Assembly (NCBI GenBank): GCA_025357875.1
Contig: JANYLK010000126.1
Span: 1 to 64,000, forward strand
DNA length: 64,000 nucleotides
From: Granulicella sp.
Lineage (GTDB): Bacteria > Acidobacteriota > Terriglobia > Terriglobales > Acidobacteriaceae
Reading direction: 5' to 3'
This document shows positions 45,324-54,904 of this stretch, piece by piece (position 1 is the stretch's first letter; each line of letters starts with the position of its first letter). Made by a program: the position numbers and the translations under genes. The notes beneath the pieces were generated by a model. The model ran no database searches, was not told where the DNA came from, and saw only the letters and a program-made list of their open reading frames with translations.

Positions 45324-46000
45324 GATTCGTTCACGCCGCGAATCATGTAGCCGGTTCCGCGCACAGTGCGAATCATCTTGAAAATGTTGCCGTCGTCAAC
45401 CTTCGCGCGAAGGTGGCGCACGTACACGTCCACAATATTGGTAATGCCGTCGAAGCTCTGGTCCCACACGTGCTCGATAATCATGTTGCGTGAGAGGACG
45501 CGCTCGGCGTTCTGCATGAGGTACTCAAGCAACGCATACTCCTTGGCGGTCAGTTCCACCCGCTTGCCGCCGCGCTTCACCTGCTGGGTGAGGCGATCGA
45601 GTTCGAGATCCCCAATGCGCAGCGTGCTCGACCGGTTGACGGGTCCGCGGCGCAGCAGTGCCTTTACGCGCATCAGCAGTTCTGCAAAGGCGAATGGCTT
45701 GGTCAGGTAATCGTCCGCACCGAGTTCAAAGAGCTTCACCTTATCGTCGATAGAATCTCGCGCGGTCAGAATCAGCACCGGCACAAAGGTGTTCTTCCGC
45801 CGCACTCGCTGCAGCACCTCGGTGCCGGAGACGCGCGGCAGCATCAGGTCGAGGATGATGAGATCGTAGGGATAGGTTTCCGCAAACTCAAGCCCTTCCA
45901 GACCGTCCGCGGTAATGTCGACCGCATACCGTTCGGCGATCAGCCCTCGTTTGACTAGGGCTGAGACCTTTTGCTCGTCTTCAATAAGTAGGATTCGCAT
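45320..46000 (-). CDS. OmpR-family response regulator, partner of the CusS-type kinase
   Basis: Protein of 226 residues from the ATG at 46000 (MRILLIEDEQKVS), with GGAGG 11 bases upstream; an ATG six codons earlier adds a tail the family lacks. The receiver domain has the acidic pair IEDE, Asp51 in LIILDLMLPRVSG and Lys in YLTKPFAFAELL. The winged-helix output domain ends FKMIRTVRGTGYMIRGV, the canonical terminus. Its stop overlaps the kinase start by 4 bases. It is divergent from the beta-propeller gene at 46190, with the shared intergenic region of about 190 bases as a likely target. Confidence 0.95.
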   Translation of the reverse strand: MRILLIEDEQKVSALVKRGLIAERYAVDITADGLEGLEFAETYPYDLIILDLMLPRVSGTEVLQRVRRKNTFVPVLILTARDSIDDKVKLFELGADDYLTKPFAFAELLMRVKALLRRGPVNRSSTLRIGDLELDRLTQQVKRGGKRVELTAKEYALLEYLMQNAERVLSRNMIIEHVWDQSFDGITNIVDVYVRHLRAKVDDGNIFKMIRTVRGTGYMIRGVNES

Positions 46001-46189
46001 GATCTTTAACGCCTCCATTAACTAGGCCGGGCATGAACCTTTGCTGAACCATACATAAAAATGGCTTCATGCTCCGAACCGGACTTGCGTTAGCAAAAAA
46101 GCGCTTCCAAGATGAACACATTTTTATATGGACTTCAAGACAGGCTCATCCAACGCCCAGAAGCTAACTGTTGTGCCTCAGGAGCCACC

Positions 46190-47218
46190 ATGCCTATTTC
46201 GGTAATTCGCAGAGTAGTTATCGCCGCTTCTCTTGCCGTCGTCGCCCTACCGGGGACTCAGGCTCAGAACGCGTCTTCGGTCAAGCTGCTCAAGTCAGTC
46301 GATTTGCCTGGCTATAGTGGCGATTTCGACCATTTCGCGGTCGATTACGATCGCAACCGTCTTCTACTGGCGGCGGAAGATCACGGCACGCTGGAAGTCT
46401 TCGACCTGAAGACCTCTGCGCACCTGCGCAGTGTCGCCGGCTTTGGCGCCCCGCACAGCATCCTTGTGCGCAAAGGGTCACCTACAGTACTGGTTACGGA
46501 CAGCGAAAAGCAGGGCGCAACCCTACGAGATGCTGCAACCTACGCGAAGAAGTCACCGGTATTGTTGACCCCCGGCTCTGACACCTCGAAGTATGACGCC
46601 GTCTCGAACGTGCTGTACATCGTTACCGGCGGCAAGGACGTGGACATGAAGACGGCGAACCTGGAAGCCGTCAATCCAGATACTGGCGCGAAACTCGGCA
46701 TGGTCACCTTCCAAGACAATCATGTCGAAGCCATGGCCTTCGTCGATAGCGATCCTCGCTTGTTCATCAATCTCACCCAGACCAACAAACTCGCAGTTCT
46801 TGATCGCAAGACGTTGAAGGTACTCAACATCTGGCCGGTGTCACCTGCACAACAAAATGCAATGGTCGAGTTCGATCCCGCGCAGCACAGGCTTTACGTC
46901 GTCTGCCGCGCTCCTGGAATGGTCGTCGTAATGAACTCGGATACTGGAGCTGTCGTGAACACGCAACCCGCGCCGCTCCGCGCCGACGAGGTACAGTACG
47001 ACGCAGCCTCGCATCGGCTCTACGTGCCCGGCGGCGAAGGGTACATGGGCATCTACGACACCTTGGACCCTAACCATCTAAAGCAGATTGAAAAAGTAAC
47101 TACGGCGCGGGGGGCGAAGACGGCACTGCTTCTGCCTGCGCAGCATCGTTTGTTTGTGGCCGTATCACCGGGGGACACCAAGGCAATGGCCAAAGTGCTT
47201 ACCTATGAAATAAAGTAG
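46190..47218 (+). CDS. secreted YVTN-type beta-propeller protein
   Basis: Protein of 342 residues from the ATG at 46190, with AGGAG 6 bases upstream; a reading 26 codons longer lacks a signal peptide at its start. Residues 1-27 form a signal peptide (IRRVVIAASLAVVALPG, cleavage near TQAQN). Blade motifs follow every 45 or so residues: RNRLLLAAEDHGTLEVFDL, SNVLYIVTGGKDVDM, QHRLYVVCRAPGMVVVM, SHRLYVPGGEGYMGIYD and QHRLFVAVSP. The protein should be a periplasmic propeller of unknown ligand. It is divergent from the two-component system upstream, which may control it. Confidence 0.85.
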   Translation: MPISVIRRVVIAASLAVVALPGTQAQNASSVKLLKSVDLPGYSGDFDHFAVDYDRNRLLLAAEDHGTLEVFDLKTSAHLRSVAGFGAPHSILVRKGSPTVLVTDSEKQGATLRDAATYAKKSPVLLTPGSDTSKYDAVSNVLYIVTGGKDVDMKTANLEAVNPDTGAKLGMVTFQDNHVEAMAFVDSDPRLFINLTQTNKLAVLDRKTLKVLNIWPVSPAQQNAMVEFDPAQHRLYVVCRAPGMVVVMNSDTGAVVNTQPAPLRADEVQYDAASHRLYVPGGEGYMGIYDTLDPNHLKQIEKVTTARGAKTALLLPAQHRLFVAVSPGDTKAMAKVLTYEIK

Positions 47219-47308
47219 TGCCGGCAGAACCTTGTCGCCGCCCTCCAACGGAATCGAGTACGTTCGTTAGCGGTGCCATCGAGACGCAACGAGCGTAGAG
47301 AGAGACGC

Positions 47309-48715
47309 ATGATCGCAGCCACATCGGTCACCTCACATCCCGTGCCAACGAAAAAGCGCAGGCAGTCGCTGCTCGGCCGTGCAACTGCCTTCTTCGTCTT
47401 TCTCTTTGAGAAGGTGATGCCGGATCCGTTCGTCTTCGCCGTGCTGCTCACCTTCCTCGCTTCGGTGCTGGCATTCTTCTTTGCGCCGAATGCATCTCCG
47501 AGACAAGTTGCCGCGGCCTGGTACGCAGGTGTCTTCAATCTATTTACCTTTGCGTTTCAGATGGTCATCATGCTGGTGGCGGGACACGCGCTCGCCAGTG
47601 CTCCTGTGATTCGTCGCCTGCTTGCCCGGATCGCCGCGATACCGCGCTCACCGGAGGACGCAATCTCGCTCATCATTGTGGTCTCAATGATTGCGTCATG
47701 GGTGAACTGGGGACTTGGTCTGGTGACGGCAGCTCTGCTTGCCCGAGAGATGGCCAAGCGGATTCCGGTCGACTTCGGCTGGCTCGTCGCGGCGGGTTAC
47801 AGCGGCTACGTCATTTCAACAGAAGGACTCTCGGGGTCGATCGCGCTCTCACAGTCGACCCATGGATCCGCCCTCAACATCGTCGAAAAGATCACTGGGC
47901 ATCTCACCCCACTCTCCGAAACCATCTTCACCCGGTTCAACCTAATTCCTATCGCCGTGCTTCTGGTGATCCTTCCAATCGTGTTCCGCTACATTGGTCC
48001 GACCGCCCAGAACAGCCAAGCCGCCGACCCTGCGCGCCTGCGAGCGGAAGACGAGGACACGCCGACGAAGGAGGAAGCGGGTACATTTGGAGCGATGCTT
48101 GACCATGCCTGGATCTTGAATGTGATGCTCGTTCTCTTCATCGCCAACGCCGTCGTTATGGAGCTCATACGTACCCACGGCTCCATCGACTTGAACTCCG
48201 TCATCATGACACTGCTGGCGCTTGGCTTGCTACTCCACTGGACTCCGGCAGCCTACGTCGCCGCCATTAAGCACGCGGCCCGCAGTTCCGGCTCACTCAT
48301 ACTTCAATACCCTCTCTACGGCGGCTTGATGGGTATCATCACCACCACTGGTCTCGCTGGAGTCCTGTCTAAGGTTTTTATCCGCTACTCTACCGCGCAC
48401 ACGCTTCCCTTCTTCACCTACCTGACGTCGATGATCATCACTCTATTTGTGCCCAGCGGAGGTGGTCACTGGGCTGTGCAGGGCCCCTTTGCCGTGCCAG
48501 CGGCGCAGATTCTCCACTCCTCCCTCGCCGGTACCACCATGGCCGTCGCTATGGGAGAGTCAGTCGCCAACATGGTGCAACCCTTCTGGGCGCTTCCTAT
48601 CCTTGCCATCGCCGGCATCAAGATGCGACGGATGATGGGATTCATGGTCATCACCTTCGTCGTCTCCGCCATCATCTTCGGCCTGTCACTACTGTTTCTG
48701 CTTCCTGCTTCATAA
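47309..48715 (+). CDS. atoE: AtoE-family short-chain fatty acid transporter
   Basis: Protein of 468 residues from the ATG at 47309, with GAGAGAG upstream; a GTG 12 codons earlier is less likely. About eleven to twelve hydrophobic segments span it, and ASWVNWGLGLVTAALLAREMAKR, SGSIALSQSTHGSALN and VPSGGGHWAVQGPFAVPAA are typical for the AtoE/TIGR00366-like family. These inner-membrane permeases import short-chain fatty acids such as acetoacetate or butyrate. It is located 90 bases behind a beta-propeller gene and 290 bases before a TonB receptor. No acyl-CoA genes are adjacent, so the substrate can only be inferred from the family. Confidence 0.93.
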   Translation: MIAATSVTSHPVPTKKRRQSLLGRATAFFVFLFEKVMPDPFVFAVLLTFLASVLAFFFAPNASPRQVAAAWYAGVFNLFTFAFQMVIMLVAGHALASAPVIRRLLARIAAIPRSPEDAISLIIVVSMIASWVNWGLGLVTAALLAREMAKRIPVDFGWLVAAGYSGYVISTEGLSGSIALSQSTHGSALNIVEKITGHLTPLSETIFTRFNLIPIAVLLVILPIVFRYIGPTAQNSQAADPARLRAEDEDTPTKEEAGTFGAMLDHAWILNVMLVLFIANAVVMELIRTHGSIDLNSVIMTLLALGLLLHWTPAAYVAAIKHAARSSGSLILQYPLYGGLMGIITTTGLAGVLSKVFIRYSTAHTLPFFTYLTSMIITLFVPSGGGHWAVQGPFAVPAAQILHSSLAGTTMAVAMGESVANMVQPFWALPILAIAGIKMRRMMGFMVITFVVSAIIFGLSLLFLLPAS

Positions 48716-49005
48716 GGCCAGCTTTGTGGACAACCGCACCTCTGGTCAACCAGTGGCTGGTGGAGTATTCTCCGTTGTCGTCACCAAAAACTCGGCAACT
48801 ATGACACCGAAGATCCGTATTCTGCTTGATTAGTCGCGGGATTCGCTCGCTCAAATAACACCGCTCAAAAACAGGTGAACAAGTTTTTATCTAAACTTCA
48901 CAAATCCTTCATTCCGGCCACCGTAAATGACATTCGGCACACTTTGCATCTGCTTCCCGGAGTTGAATAGCGCACTGGCCGTTTGCCAGTAATGAGGGGT
49001 TCCCA

Positions 49006-52000
49006 ATGAGTACGCGCCGCATACATGCGAGATTTCTGATCTTCCTTCTGTTGCTTGTGGTCCCGGCAGCCGTATCGTCCGCGCAGGTCTCGACAGGTAC
49101 GATTGGTGGCACCGTCACCGACAGTAAGGGCGCTGTCGTCCCACACGCCGCTGTCATCATCACTAACAACGACACCGGCATCCAGACCCGCTCCGTCACC
49201 GGTTCGACCGGCGACTACTCCGCACCCAATCTGCAGACTGGTGCCTACACGGTTTCAGTCTCTGTGCCCGGCTTCTCCGAGGGGACGATCAATAATGTTC
49301 AACTGAATGTCGGCGCTGAGCCGGAGATCAATTTCTCGCTCAAGGTTGGTGTAGTCGGCACGACGATCGAGGTAACCAGCGCCCAGGCCACTGTCGATCT
49401 GATCTCCTCCACTACGATGCCCGTGGTTGATCAGCGAACCATCGTCGAGCTGCCCTTAAATGGCCGCGACTGGACCTCACTCGCCAACTTGCAACCCGGC
49501 GTCGCCGCGGTCCGCACCCAGCCCGCTGTCGCCGTCAGCAACCAGCGCGCCAACCGCGGTGTCGGCTCGCAGCTCACTGTCAGCGGAGCACGTCCTCAAC
49601 AGAACAACTACCGCGTGGATGGCGTCAGCATCAACGACTATTCGAATGGCGGCCCCGGTGGCGTGATCGGCTCGAACCTTGGCGTCGATGCCATTCAGGA
49701 GTTTTCCGTCGTCACCTCCAACGCCACTGCCGACTACGGCAAGACGGCGGGCGGTGTGATCAACGCCGTCACTCGCGCCGGTGGCAACAAATTTCATGGC
49801 AGCGCATACGAGTTTCTGCGCAACTCCGCTCTCGATGCACGCGATGAGTTCGATGCAGTCAACTCCATCGCCCATTTCCGCCGGAACCAGTTTGGCGCCT
49901 CCATCGGAGGCCCGATTCACCGAGACCAAACCTTCTTCTTCTTCGACTACGAAGGCCTGCGCCAATACAAGGGCATCAGCATCAGCAGCAACGTTCCCAA
50001 TGCCGATGCACGAGGCGGGCTGCTCGTTTGCACTCAACCCGCACTTCCCGCCTCGCAGAACCCCAACTGCTTCACGCCAGGCACCACTACAGTAGCCGCA
50101 TCCGGAACCACGGGCAAGCAGCAGACCGCCGTGAACTCCTCTGTCACCCGCTACCTCACTTTCTACCCACTGCCAAATTCCGGGACGATCAACAGTCCCA
50201 CCAGCGACATCGGACTTTTCCTCTTCAACGCGCCCTCCGTCAGTCACGAAAACTTCTATACGGGCCGCCTGGATCACAATGTCTCTGCCAAGGACAGCCT
50301 CAGTTCCACTTACTTTTACGACACTGGCGCTCTTCAGTCTCCCGATCCGTTCAATATCCGCATCACCGGCAACATCGCCCAGCGCGAACTGGTCACGGTT
50401 GGCGAATCCCACGTCTTCAGCCCGAGCATCATCAACTCGTTGAAGGTTGGATACAGCCGTGTGGTCTCCATCGCACCCACTACGCTGGCTGCCATCAACG
50501 CATCCGCCGGAGATACTTCCCTGGGATTCGCGCCGAACCTCCCTGTAGGCCTGATCAATGTCGGAGGTATCTCGAATTTCCAGGGAGGTCTCAAGGCCAC
50601 CGGCGAGTTCGACTTCCACCTCAACTCCTACCAACTCTACGATGACGTCTATTACAGCCACGGCAATCACACCATCAAGATCGGATTCGCCGTCGAGCGT
50701 CTGCAGAATAACCAGCTCGGCACTGCGAATCCCAACGGCCAGTTTGTCTTCTCGAACCTCGCGAGCTTCCTCTCCGCAACCCCCACAAGCTTCAACGGGC
50801 CACTCACGCAAGGGACTGCGCCACGCGATCTCCGCCAGTCAGTCTTCGGTGCATACATCACCGACAACTATCGCATCACCCCGACCCTCACCCTGAATCT
50901 CGGCATTCGCTATGAGCCCGTCACCGTCCCCACGGAGACCGCCAATCGCCTCGCACTGCTGAAGACACTTACCGCCAATCCCACCACCGATCCGACCGCC
51001 AATCATACCGGAAGCCCCTACTTCCAGAACTCCAGCCTCAAGAATTTCGCACCCCGTATCGGCTTTGCATGGGATCCCTTTAATAAGGATAAGACCTCTG
51101 TCCGCGGCGGATACGGCATCTACGACACGCAAACGCTCAACTACCTGTACGAAGGTCTCTCCATCTTCACCGCGCCGTATCTCCAACTCGGCAACGTCTC
51201 GGCCGGAGCCTGCCCGCCCGCGCCAGCACCCTGCAATACGCTGGTTGCTGGAGACTTTCCCAAGAATGCTTACGCCAAAATGAACGCGGCCGGTCCCGTA
51301 GGTCTGCGCTACGCCTACACCGACCAGCAGCCCAAGCGCGGCTTCATCCAGCAGTACAGTCTGAACGTCCAGCAGCAGTTCCCGTACGACTTCACCATGC
51401 AGGTCGGCTACGCCGGATCACGCGGTATCCATCTTCCCTACCGTGTAGACGACGTCAACACCGTACAGCCCATCATCGACGCGCAGGGCTACGGATTCTT
51501 TGGTCCAAACTGTGCTGCTGGAAGCTGCAAGACCACCGCTCAACTCACCGCCGCCAAGTTGAACCCTAACGTCGGCCAGATCTCTGCTGTCTTTATGTCT
51601 GGCTATTCCCACTACAACTCGCTTCAGGCAAGCCTGAACAAGCGCTTCGCTCACAGCACCCAAATGGGACTCTCGTACACTTGGGCGAAGTCAATCGATG
51701 ACGGCTCTTCGTCAACCTTTGGCGACACATTCGCTAACTCCGTCTCCAGCCTTCCAACCTGGGCGCCCGATCGTCGACGTGCTATCTCCGACTTCATCGT
51801 CGCGCACAACATCGTCCTCAACTACCTCTACGAACTTCCCAAGGTCAGCGAGACCTCACCCCTCTCTGCGCTGCTTAACGGATGGCAGTGGGGAGGCATC
51901 TACCAGTTCAGCACCGGGGAGCCCTTCACTCCGCTCATCAGCGGCGATTCCCTTAGCCTTAAGAGCGGAGATGCCTTTGCCTTCCCTGATCGGCTGAGGG

Positions 52001-52404
52001 GCCCAGGCTGCAGCGGAAACCCAGTCAAATCATTCAGCGCCACCAATCGCTCTTACGTAAATGCCGCATGTTTCGCCTTCCCCACGTTCGACCCGGTCAC
52101 CGGCTACACCCACCTCGGCAACGCCGGCCGCAACTCCATCATTGGACCAAGCCTCAGCGAGTTCGATACTTCCCTCGTCAAGAACACCCGCTTTAGTGCT
52201 TTCTCCGAGCAGCTTAACATCCAGTTCCGCGCCGAACTTTTCAACGTCCTCAATCACGGTAACTATGGCCCTCCCCCGAAGGCGGGCACCCAGTTCTTCA
52301 GCGCCAACGGATCTCCGCTCTCGGCGGCCTCCGCAGGAGTGCTTGTAGGCCCTGCTGCAACCAGTTCACGTCAAGCTCAGTTCGCGCTAAAAATATTGTT
52401 CTAA
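49006..52404 (+). CDS. TonB-dependent receptor with N-terminal carboxypeptidase-regulatory-like domain
   Basis: Protein of 1132 residues from an ATG preceded by GAGGGG. Signal peptide (about 1-27, cleavage near VSSAQ). A carboxypeptidase-regulatory-like domain (about 28-110) opens with STGTIGGTVTDSKGAVVP and has QTGAYTVSVSVPGF. The plug (about 115-240) has LNGRDWTSLANLQPGV and YRVDGVSIND, and KFHGSAYEFLRNSALDARD begins the barrel, which ends in FALKILF. This is the Oar-like type, expanded in Acidobacteriota and often linked to oligosaccharide import. The TonB box is not obvious. It stands alone, with an epimerase and LacI gene downstream on the same strand. Its size is normal for the type. 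Confidence 0.95.
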   Translation: MSTRRIHARFLIFLLLLVVPAAVSSAQVSTGTIGGTVTDSKGAVVPHAAVIITNNDTGIQTRSVTGSTGDYSAPNLQTGAYTVSVSVPGFSEGTINNVQLNVGAEPEINFSLKVGVVGTTIEVTSAQATVDLISSTTMPVVDQRTIVELPLNGRDWTSLANLQPGVAAVRTQPAVAVSNQRANRGVGSQLTVSGARPQQNNYRVDGVSINDYSNGGPGGVIGSNLGVDAIQEFSVVTSNATADYGKTAGGVINAVTRAGGNKFHGSAYEFLRNSALDARDEFDAVNSIAHFRRNQFGASIGGPIHRDQTFFFFDYEGLRQYKGISISSNVPNADARGGLLVCTQPALPASQNPNCFTPGTTTVAASGTTGKQQTAVNSSVTRYLTFYPLPNSGTINSPTSDIGLFLFNAPSVSHENFYTGRLDHNVSAKDSLSSTYFYDTGALQSPDPFNIRITGNIAQRELVTVGESHVFSPSIINSLKVGYSRVVSIAPTTLAAINASAGDTSLGFAPNLPVGLINVGGISNFQGGLKATGEFDFHLNSYQLYDDVYYSHGNHTIKIGFAVERLQNNQLGTANPNGQFVFSNLASFLSATPTSFNGPLTQGTAPRDLRQSVFGAYITDNYRITPTLTLNLGIRYEPVTVPTETANRLALLKTLTANPTTDPTANHTGSPYFQNSSLKNFAPRIGFAWDPFNKDKTSVRGGYGIYDTQTLNYLYEGLSIFTAPYLQLGNVSAGACPPAPAPCNTLVAGDFPKNAYAKMNAAGPVGLRYAYTDQQPKRGFIQQYSLNVQQQFPYDFTMQVGYAGSRGIHLPYRVDDVNTVQPIIDAQGYGFFGPNCAAGSCKTTAQLTAAKLNPNVGQISAVFMSGYSHYNSLQASLNKRFAHSTQMGLSYTWAKSIDDGSSSTFGDTFANSVSSLPTWAPDRRRAISDFIVAHNIVLNYLYELPKVSETSPLSALLNGWQWGGIYQFSTGEPFTPLISGDSLSLKSGDAFAFPDRLRGPGCSGNPVKSFSATNRSYVNAACFAFPTFDPVTGYTHLGNAGRNSIIGPSLSEFDTSLVKNTRFSAFSEQLNIQFRAELFNVLNHGNYGPPPKAGTQFFSANGSPLSAASAGVLVGPAATSSRQAQFALKILF

Positions 52405-52436
52405 TACGAGTAGACAAACAAACCAGATTCGCGGGT

Positions 52437-52466
52437 GGGAGGGGACAGCCAAGTCTCTCCCGTTTT
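52437..52466 (+). terminator. weak hairpin after the TonB receptor
   Basis: GGGAGGGGA and TCTCTCCC pair with G-U contacts over a short loop and are followed by GTTTT. The stem has G-U pairs and only 5 clean GC pairs, so termination is plausible but not certain. Confidence 0.4.
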
Positions 52467-52575
52467 CTGCAGTGGCGGAAGGGAAACGTTGGGAAGATTC
52501 AAGGATGTCGGGTCTAACTATTTAAGCGGATAGCCGCGTCCAAGTCGAGTGTTCTGACTTGGTAGGATATCGATT

Positions 52576-53706
52576 ATGACTGCTTATAGGAAGCGTGCGC
52601 TCGTGACTGGAGGAGCAGGCCTGATCGGTTCTCACATCGTCGACCTGCTGCTCAACGAGGGTTGGACGGTTCGCATATTCGACAATCTGGAGCCGCAGAC
52701 TCACAAACATGGTAAGCCTGAGTGGATCAATCCAGCTGCCGAATTCCGGCAAGGCAATGTGCAGGACTACGAGGCTATGCGGTCCGCGCTGATCGACATC
52801 GATGTTGTCTTTCATGAGGCGGCCTACGGCGGATACATGCCTGAGATGGCGAAGTATGTTCTCGTAAATAGTTTCGGCACCGCGCAAATGCTGGAAATCA
52901 TTCGCGACCATGAGCTGCCAATCAGGAAGGTTATCGTTGCAAGCTCGCAAGCTGTCTACAGCGAAGGTGCCGCTGACTGTCCGGAACATGGACCCGTGGT
53001 GCCTCAGCTTCGCCCCGCGGAGCAGCTTCGCTCAGGCGACTTCCATGTCCACTGCCCGGTCTGCGGCAAACCGACGTCCTCGATCCCAACGCCAGAGAGC
53101 ACCCCAGGTGGAGGCGAGACAGTCTATGCCCTAACCAAAGTCGATCAGGAACGCCTCGTCTTGCTTTGGGGCAAGCAGACTGGTATTCCGACCGTCGCGC
53201 TTCGCTATTCCTGCACCTACGGTCCAAGGCAGTCGCTGTTCAATCCCTACACCGGGGTCATTGCGATCTTTTGTACCCGCTTGCTCAACAATGAGCCGCC
53301 GGTCATGTACGAAGATGGCCTGCAGACGCGCGATCTCTGTTTCGTGGAGGACATCGCTCGCGCTAATCTGCTGGTCGCCACCACGGATAAGCTGGATGGC
53401 CTGCCCGTGAATGTAGGCAGCGGACGCGCCACCAGCGTGCGCAATCTTGCCGGCATCATTGCTGATCAGCTAGGTGTTGCAATTGCGCCTTTGGCCCGAG
53501 GCGAGTTCCGTCCGGGGGAGATTCGCTCGCTCATCTCAGACATAAGCCGCATTCGCACCATCGGTTTCGAGCCCCTGACCACGATCGAGCAAGGGATCGC
53601 CCGTTACATCGAATGGATCAAAACCCAAGGCGCCATCGAAGACTACTTCAGCAGGGCTGAGGCAGGTTTGCGGGCCAAGGGGATTGTGCAGAGCGTGGAG
53701 GCTTAG
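52576..53706 (+). CDS. NAD-dependent nucleotide-sugar epimerase/dehydratase (extended SDR)
   Basis: Protein of 376 residues. The Rossmann NAD-binding motif is VTGGAGLIGSHI (about 10-21). The catalytic tyrosine and lysine lie in YALTKVDQE, with VIVASSQAVYSEG carrying the serine. LRYSCTYGPRQ and NVGSGRATSVRNLAGII are the usual C-terminal substrate regions. Between the serine and the tyrosine is an unusual insert, CPEHGPVVPQLRPAE..FHVHCPVCGKP, with three cysteines and three histidines, which may bind zinc. The natural substrate would be a UDP- or GDP-sugar. It is followed by a LacI-type regulator after 80 bases and preceded by a TonB receptor, so a glycan role is likely. Confidence 0.9.
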   Translation: MTAYRKRALVTGGAGLIGSHIVDLLLNEGWTVRIFDNLEPQTHKHGKPEWINPAAEFRQGNVQDYEAMRSALIDIDVVFHEAAYGGYMPEMAKYVLVNSFGTAQMLEIIRDHELPIRKVIVASSQAVYSEGAADCPEHGPVVPQLRPAEQLRSGDFHVHCPVCGKPTSSIPTPESTPGGGETVYALTKVDQERLVLLWGKQTGIPTVALRYSCTYGPRQSLFNPYTGVIAIFCTRLLNNEPPVMYEDGLQTRDLCFVEDIARANLLVATTDKLDGLPVNVGSGRATSVRNLAGIIADQLGVAIAPLARGEFRPGEIRSLISDISRIRTIGFEPLTTIEQGIARYIEWIKTQGAIEDYFSRAEAGLRAKGIVQSVEA

Positions 53707-53785
53707 GTGTTGGTTTGTCGATGCGAGCGGACAATTCGGGACAACGATCGCTTCGCCTGTCATAATTACACCGAGGCTAAACTCG

Positions 53786-54829
53786 TTGAAACGTTCTCCG
53801 AATCAGGGGTTCACCCCAAGACTTAGTATCCGTAGCGTGGCTTCGCGGGCACGGGTTTCGATTGCTACTGTCTCTCGCACGATCAATCACGTGTCGACAG
53901 TAAACGCTGTGCTCGCGGCCAGGGTTTGGAAAGCTGTCGATGAGTTGAACTACTTCCCAAACAGCCAGGCACGCGCGCTCGTTTCCGGTAAAAGTAAATT
54001 GCTGGGCCTCATCATCTCCGAGATAACCAACCCTTTCTTCCCTGAACTGATCCAGGAATTTGAGAAGGTGGCCGTTGAGCGAGGATACGAGATTCTGATC
54101 GGTTCCACCAATTATGAGCCCAAGACAATGGAGCTCTGCGCACGCCGTATGTTCGAGCGACAGGTTGACGGAGTCGCGATTATGACCTTTGGGATCGAAC
54201 AATTTCTTCTGGACCGATTCGCGTCCGACGATGTGCCCGTCATCTTTATCGATATACCGTCAAAGCATCCGCGCAGTGATATTCTTTCGGTGGATTATCG
54301 CGCCGGGATTTGGGAAGGCGTCCAGCATCTTGCCGCGCTCGGACATCGCAAAGTAGCTTTCATCAGCGGACCCTTACAGCACCGTTCGGCCGGTGCACGA
54401 AAGTCGGCATTTCTTGATTGCATCCGCTGCGCGGGGATCAAACCCAACCAGAAATGGCTCATCGAGGGGAATCATACGCTGGAAGGCGGACGCGACGCGA
54501 TGCAGAAAATCCTCGCGCTGCCCGACCTTCCGACAGCAATTATGTGCTCCAACGACATGACCGCCATCGGAGTGCAACACGCACTTTTCGATGCGAGCTT
54601 GAAAATTCCAGAAGACTTCTCGCTGATCGGATTCGATGACATCCACCTTGCTGAATATACGATTCCGCCGCTGACCACCGTCCAGATGTCGTGCAAAGAT
54701 CTGGCGCAGGCCGCGATGACCAGTTTGCTCTCGCGTCTACAGCCGCGGAAAGATAAAGTCGAGCCAGAGGAGCCCATCACCACACGACTTGTTGTGCGCC
54801 GGACGACCGGACCGCCGAAGGCTTCCTGA
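53786..54829 (+). CDS. LacI-family transcriptional regulator
   Basis: Protein of 347 residues if started at the TTG at 53786, with GAGG 9 bases upstream. A longer frame overlaps the epimerase end and is unlike LacI. The helix-turn-helix (about 17-60) reads SIRSVASRARVSIATVSRTIN and ELNYFPNSQARALVSGKS, and is followed by the periplasmic-binding-protein-like sensor domain (LLGLIISEITNPFFPELI, ERQVDGVAIM, GHRKVAFISGP, DLPTAIMCSNDMTAIG, FSLIGFDDIHLAEY). The regulator senses a sugar and usually represses nearby carbohydrate genes. The GH43 gene downstream converges on it, so its targets may lie on both sides. Confidence 0.92.
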   Translation: MKRSPNQGFTPRLSIRSVASRARVSIATVSRTINHVSTVNAVLAARVWKAVDELNYFPNSQARALVSGKSKLLGLIISEITNPFFPELIQEFEKVAVERGYEILIGSTNYEPKTMELCARRMFERQVDGVAIMTFGIEQFLLDRFASDDVPVIFIDIPSKHPRSDILSVDYRAGIWEGVQHLAALGHRKVAFISGPLQHRSAGARKSAFLDCIRCAGIKPNQKWLIEGNHTLEGGRDAMQKILALPDLPTAIMCSNDMTAIGVQHALFDASLKIPEDFSLIGFDDIHLAEYTIPPLTTVQMSCKDLAQAAMTSLLSRLQPRKDKVEPEEPITTRLVVRRTTGPPKAS

Positions 54830-54904
54830 ACGCCCGGCGCGTGGAAGATCCACTATCCCGCTGATTCCGCTTGAGATCTTCAGAAAGGCACGGCTTGTAG
54901 CCGG

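Noticed and set aside
49477..50811. A 444-codon open frame on the minus strand
   Set aside because: Antisense to the TonB receptor; the receptor's domains cover the whole stretch.
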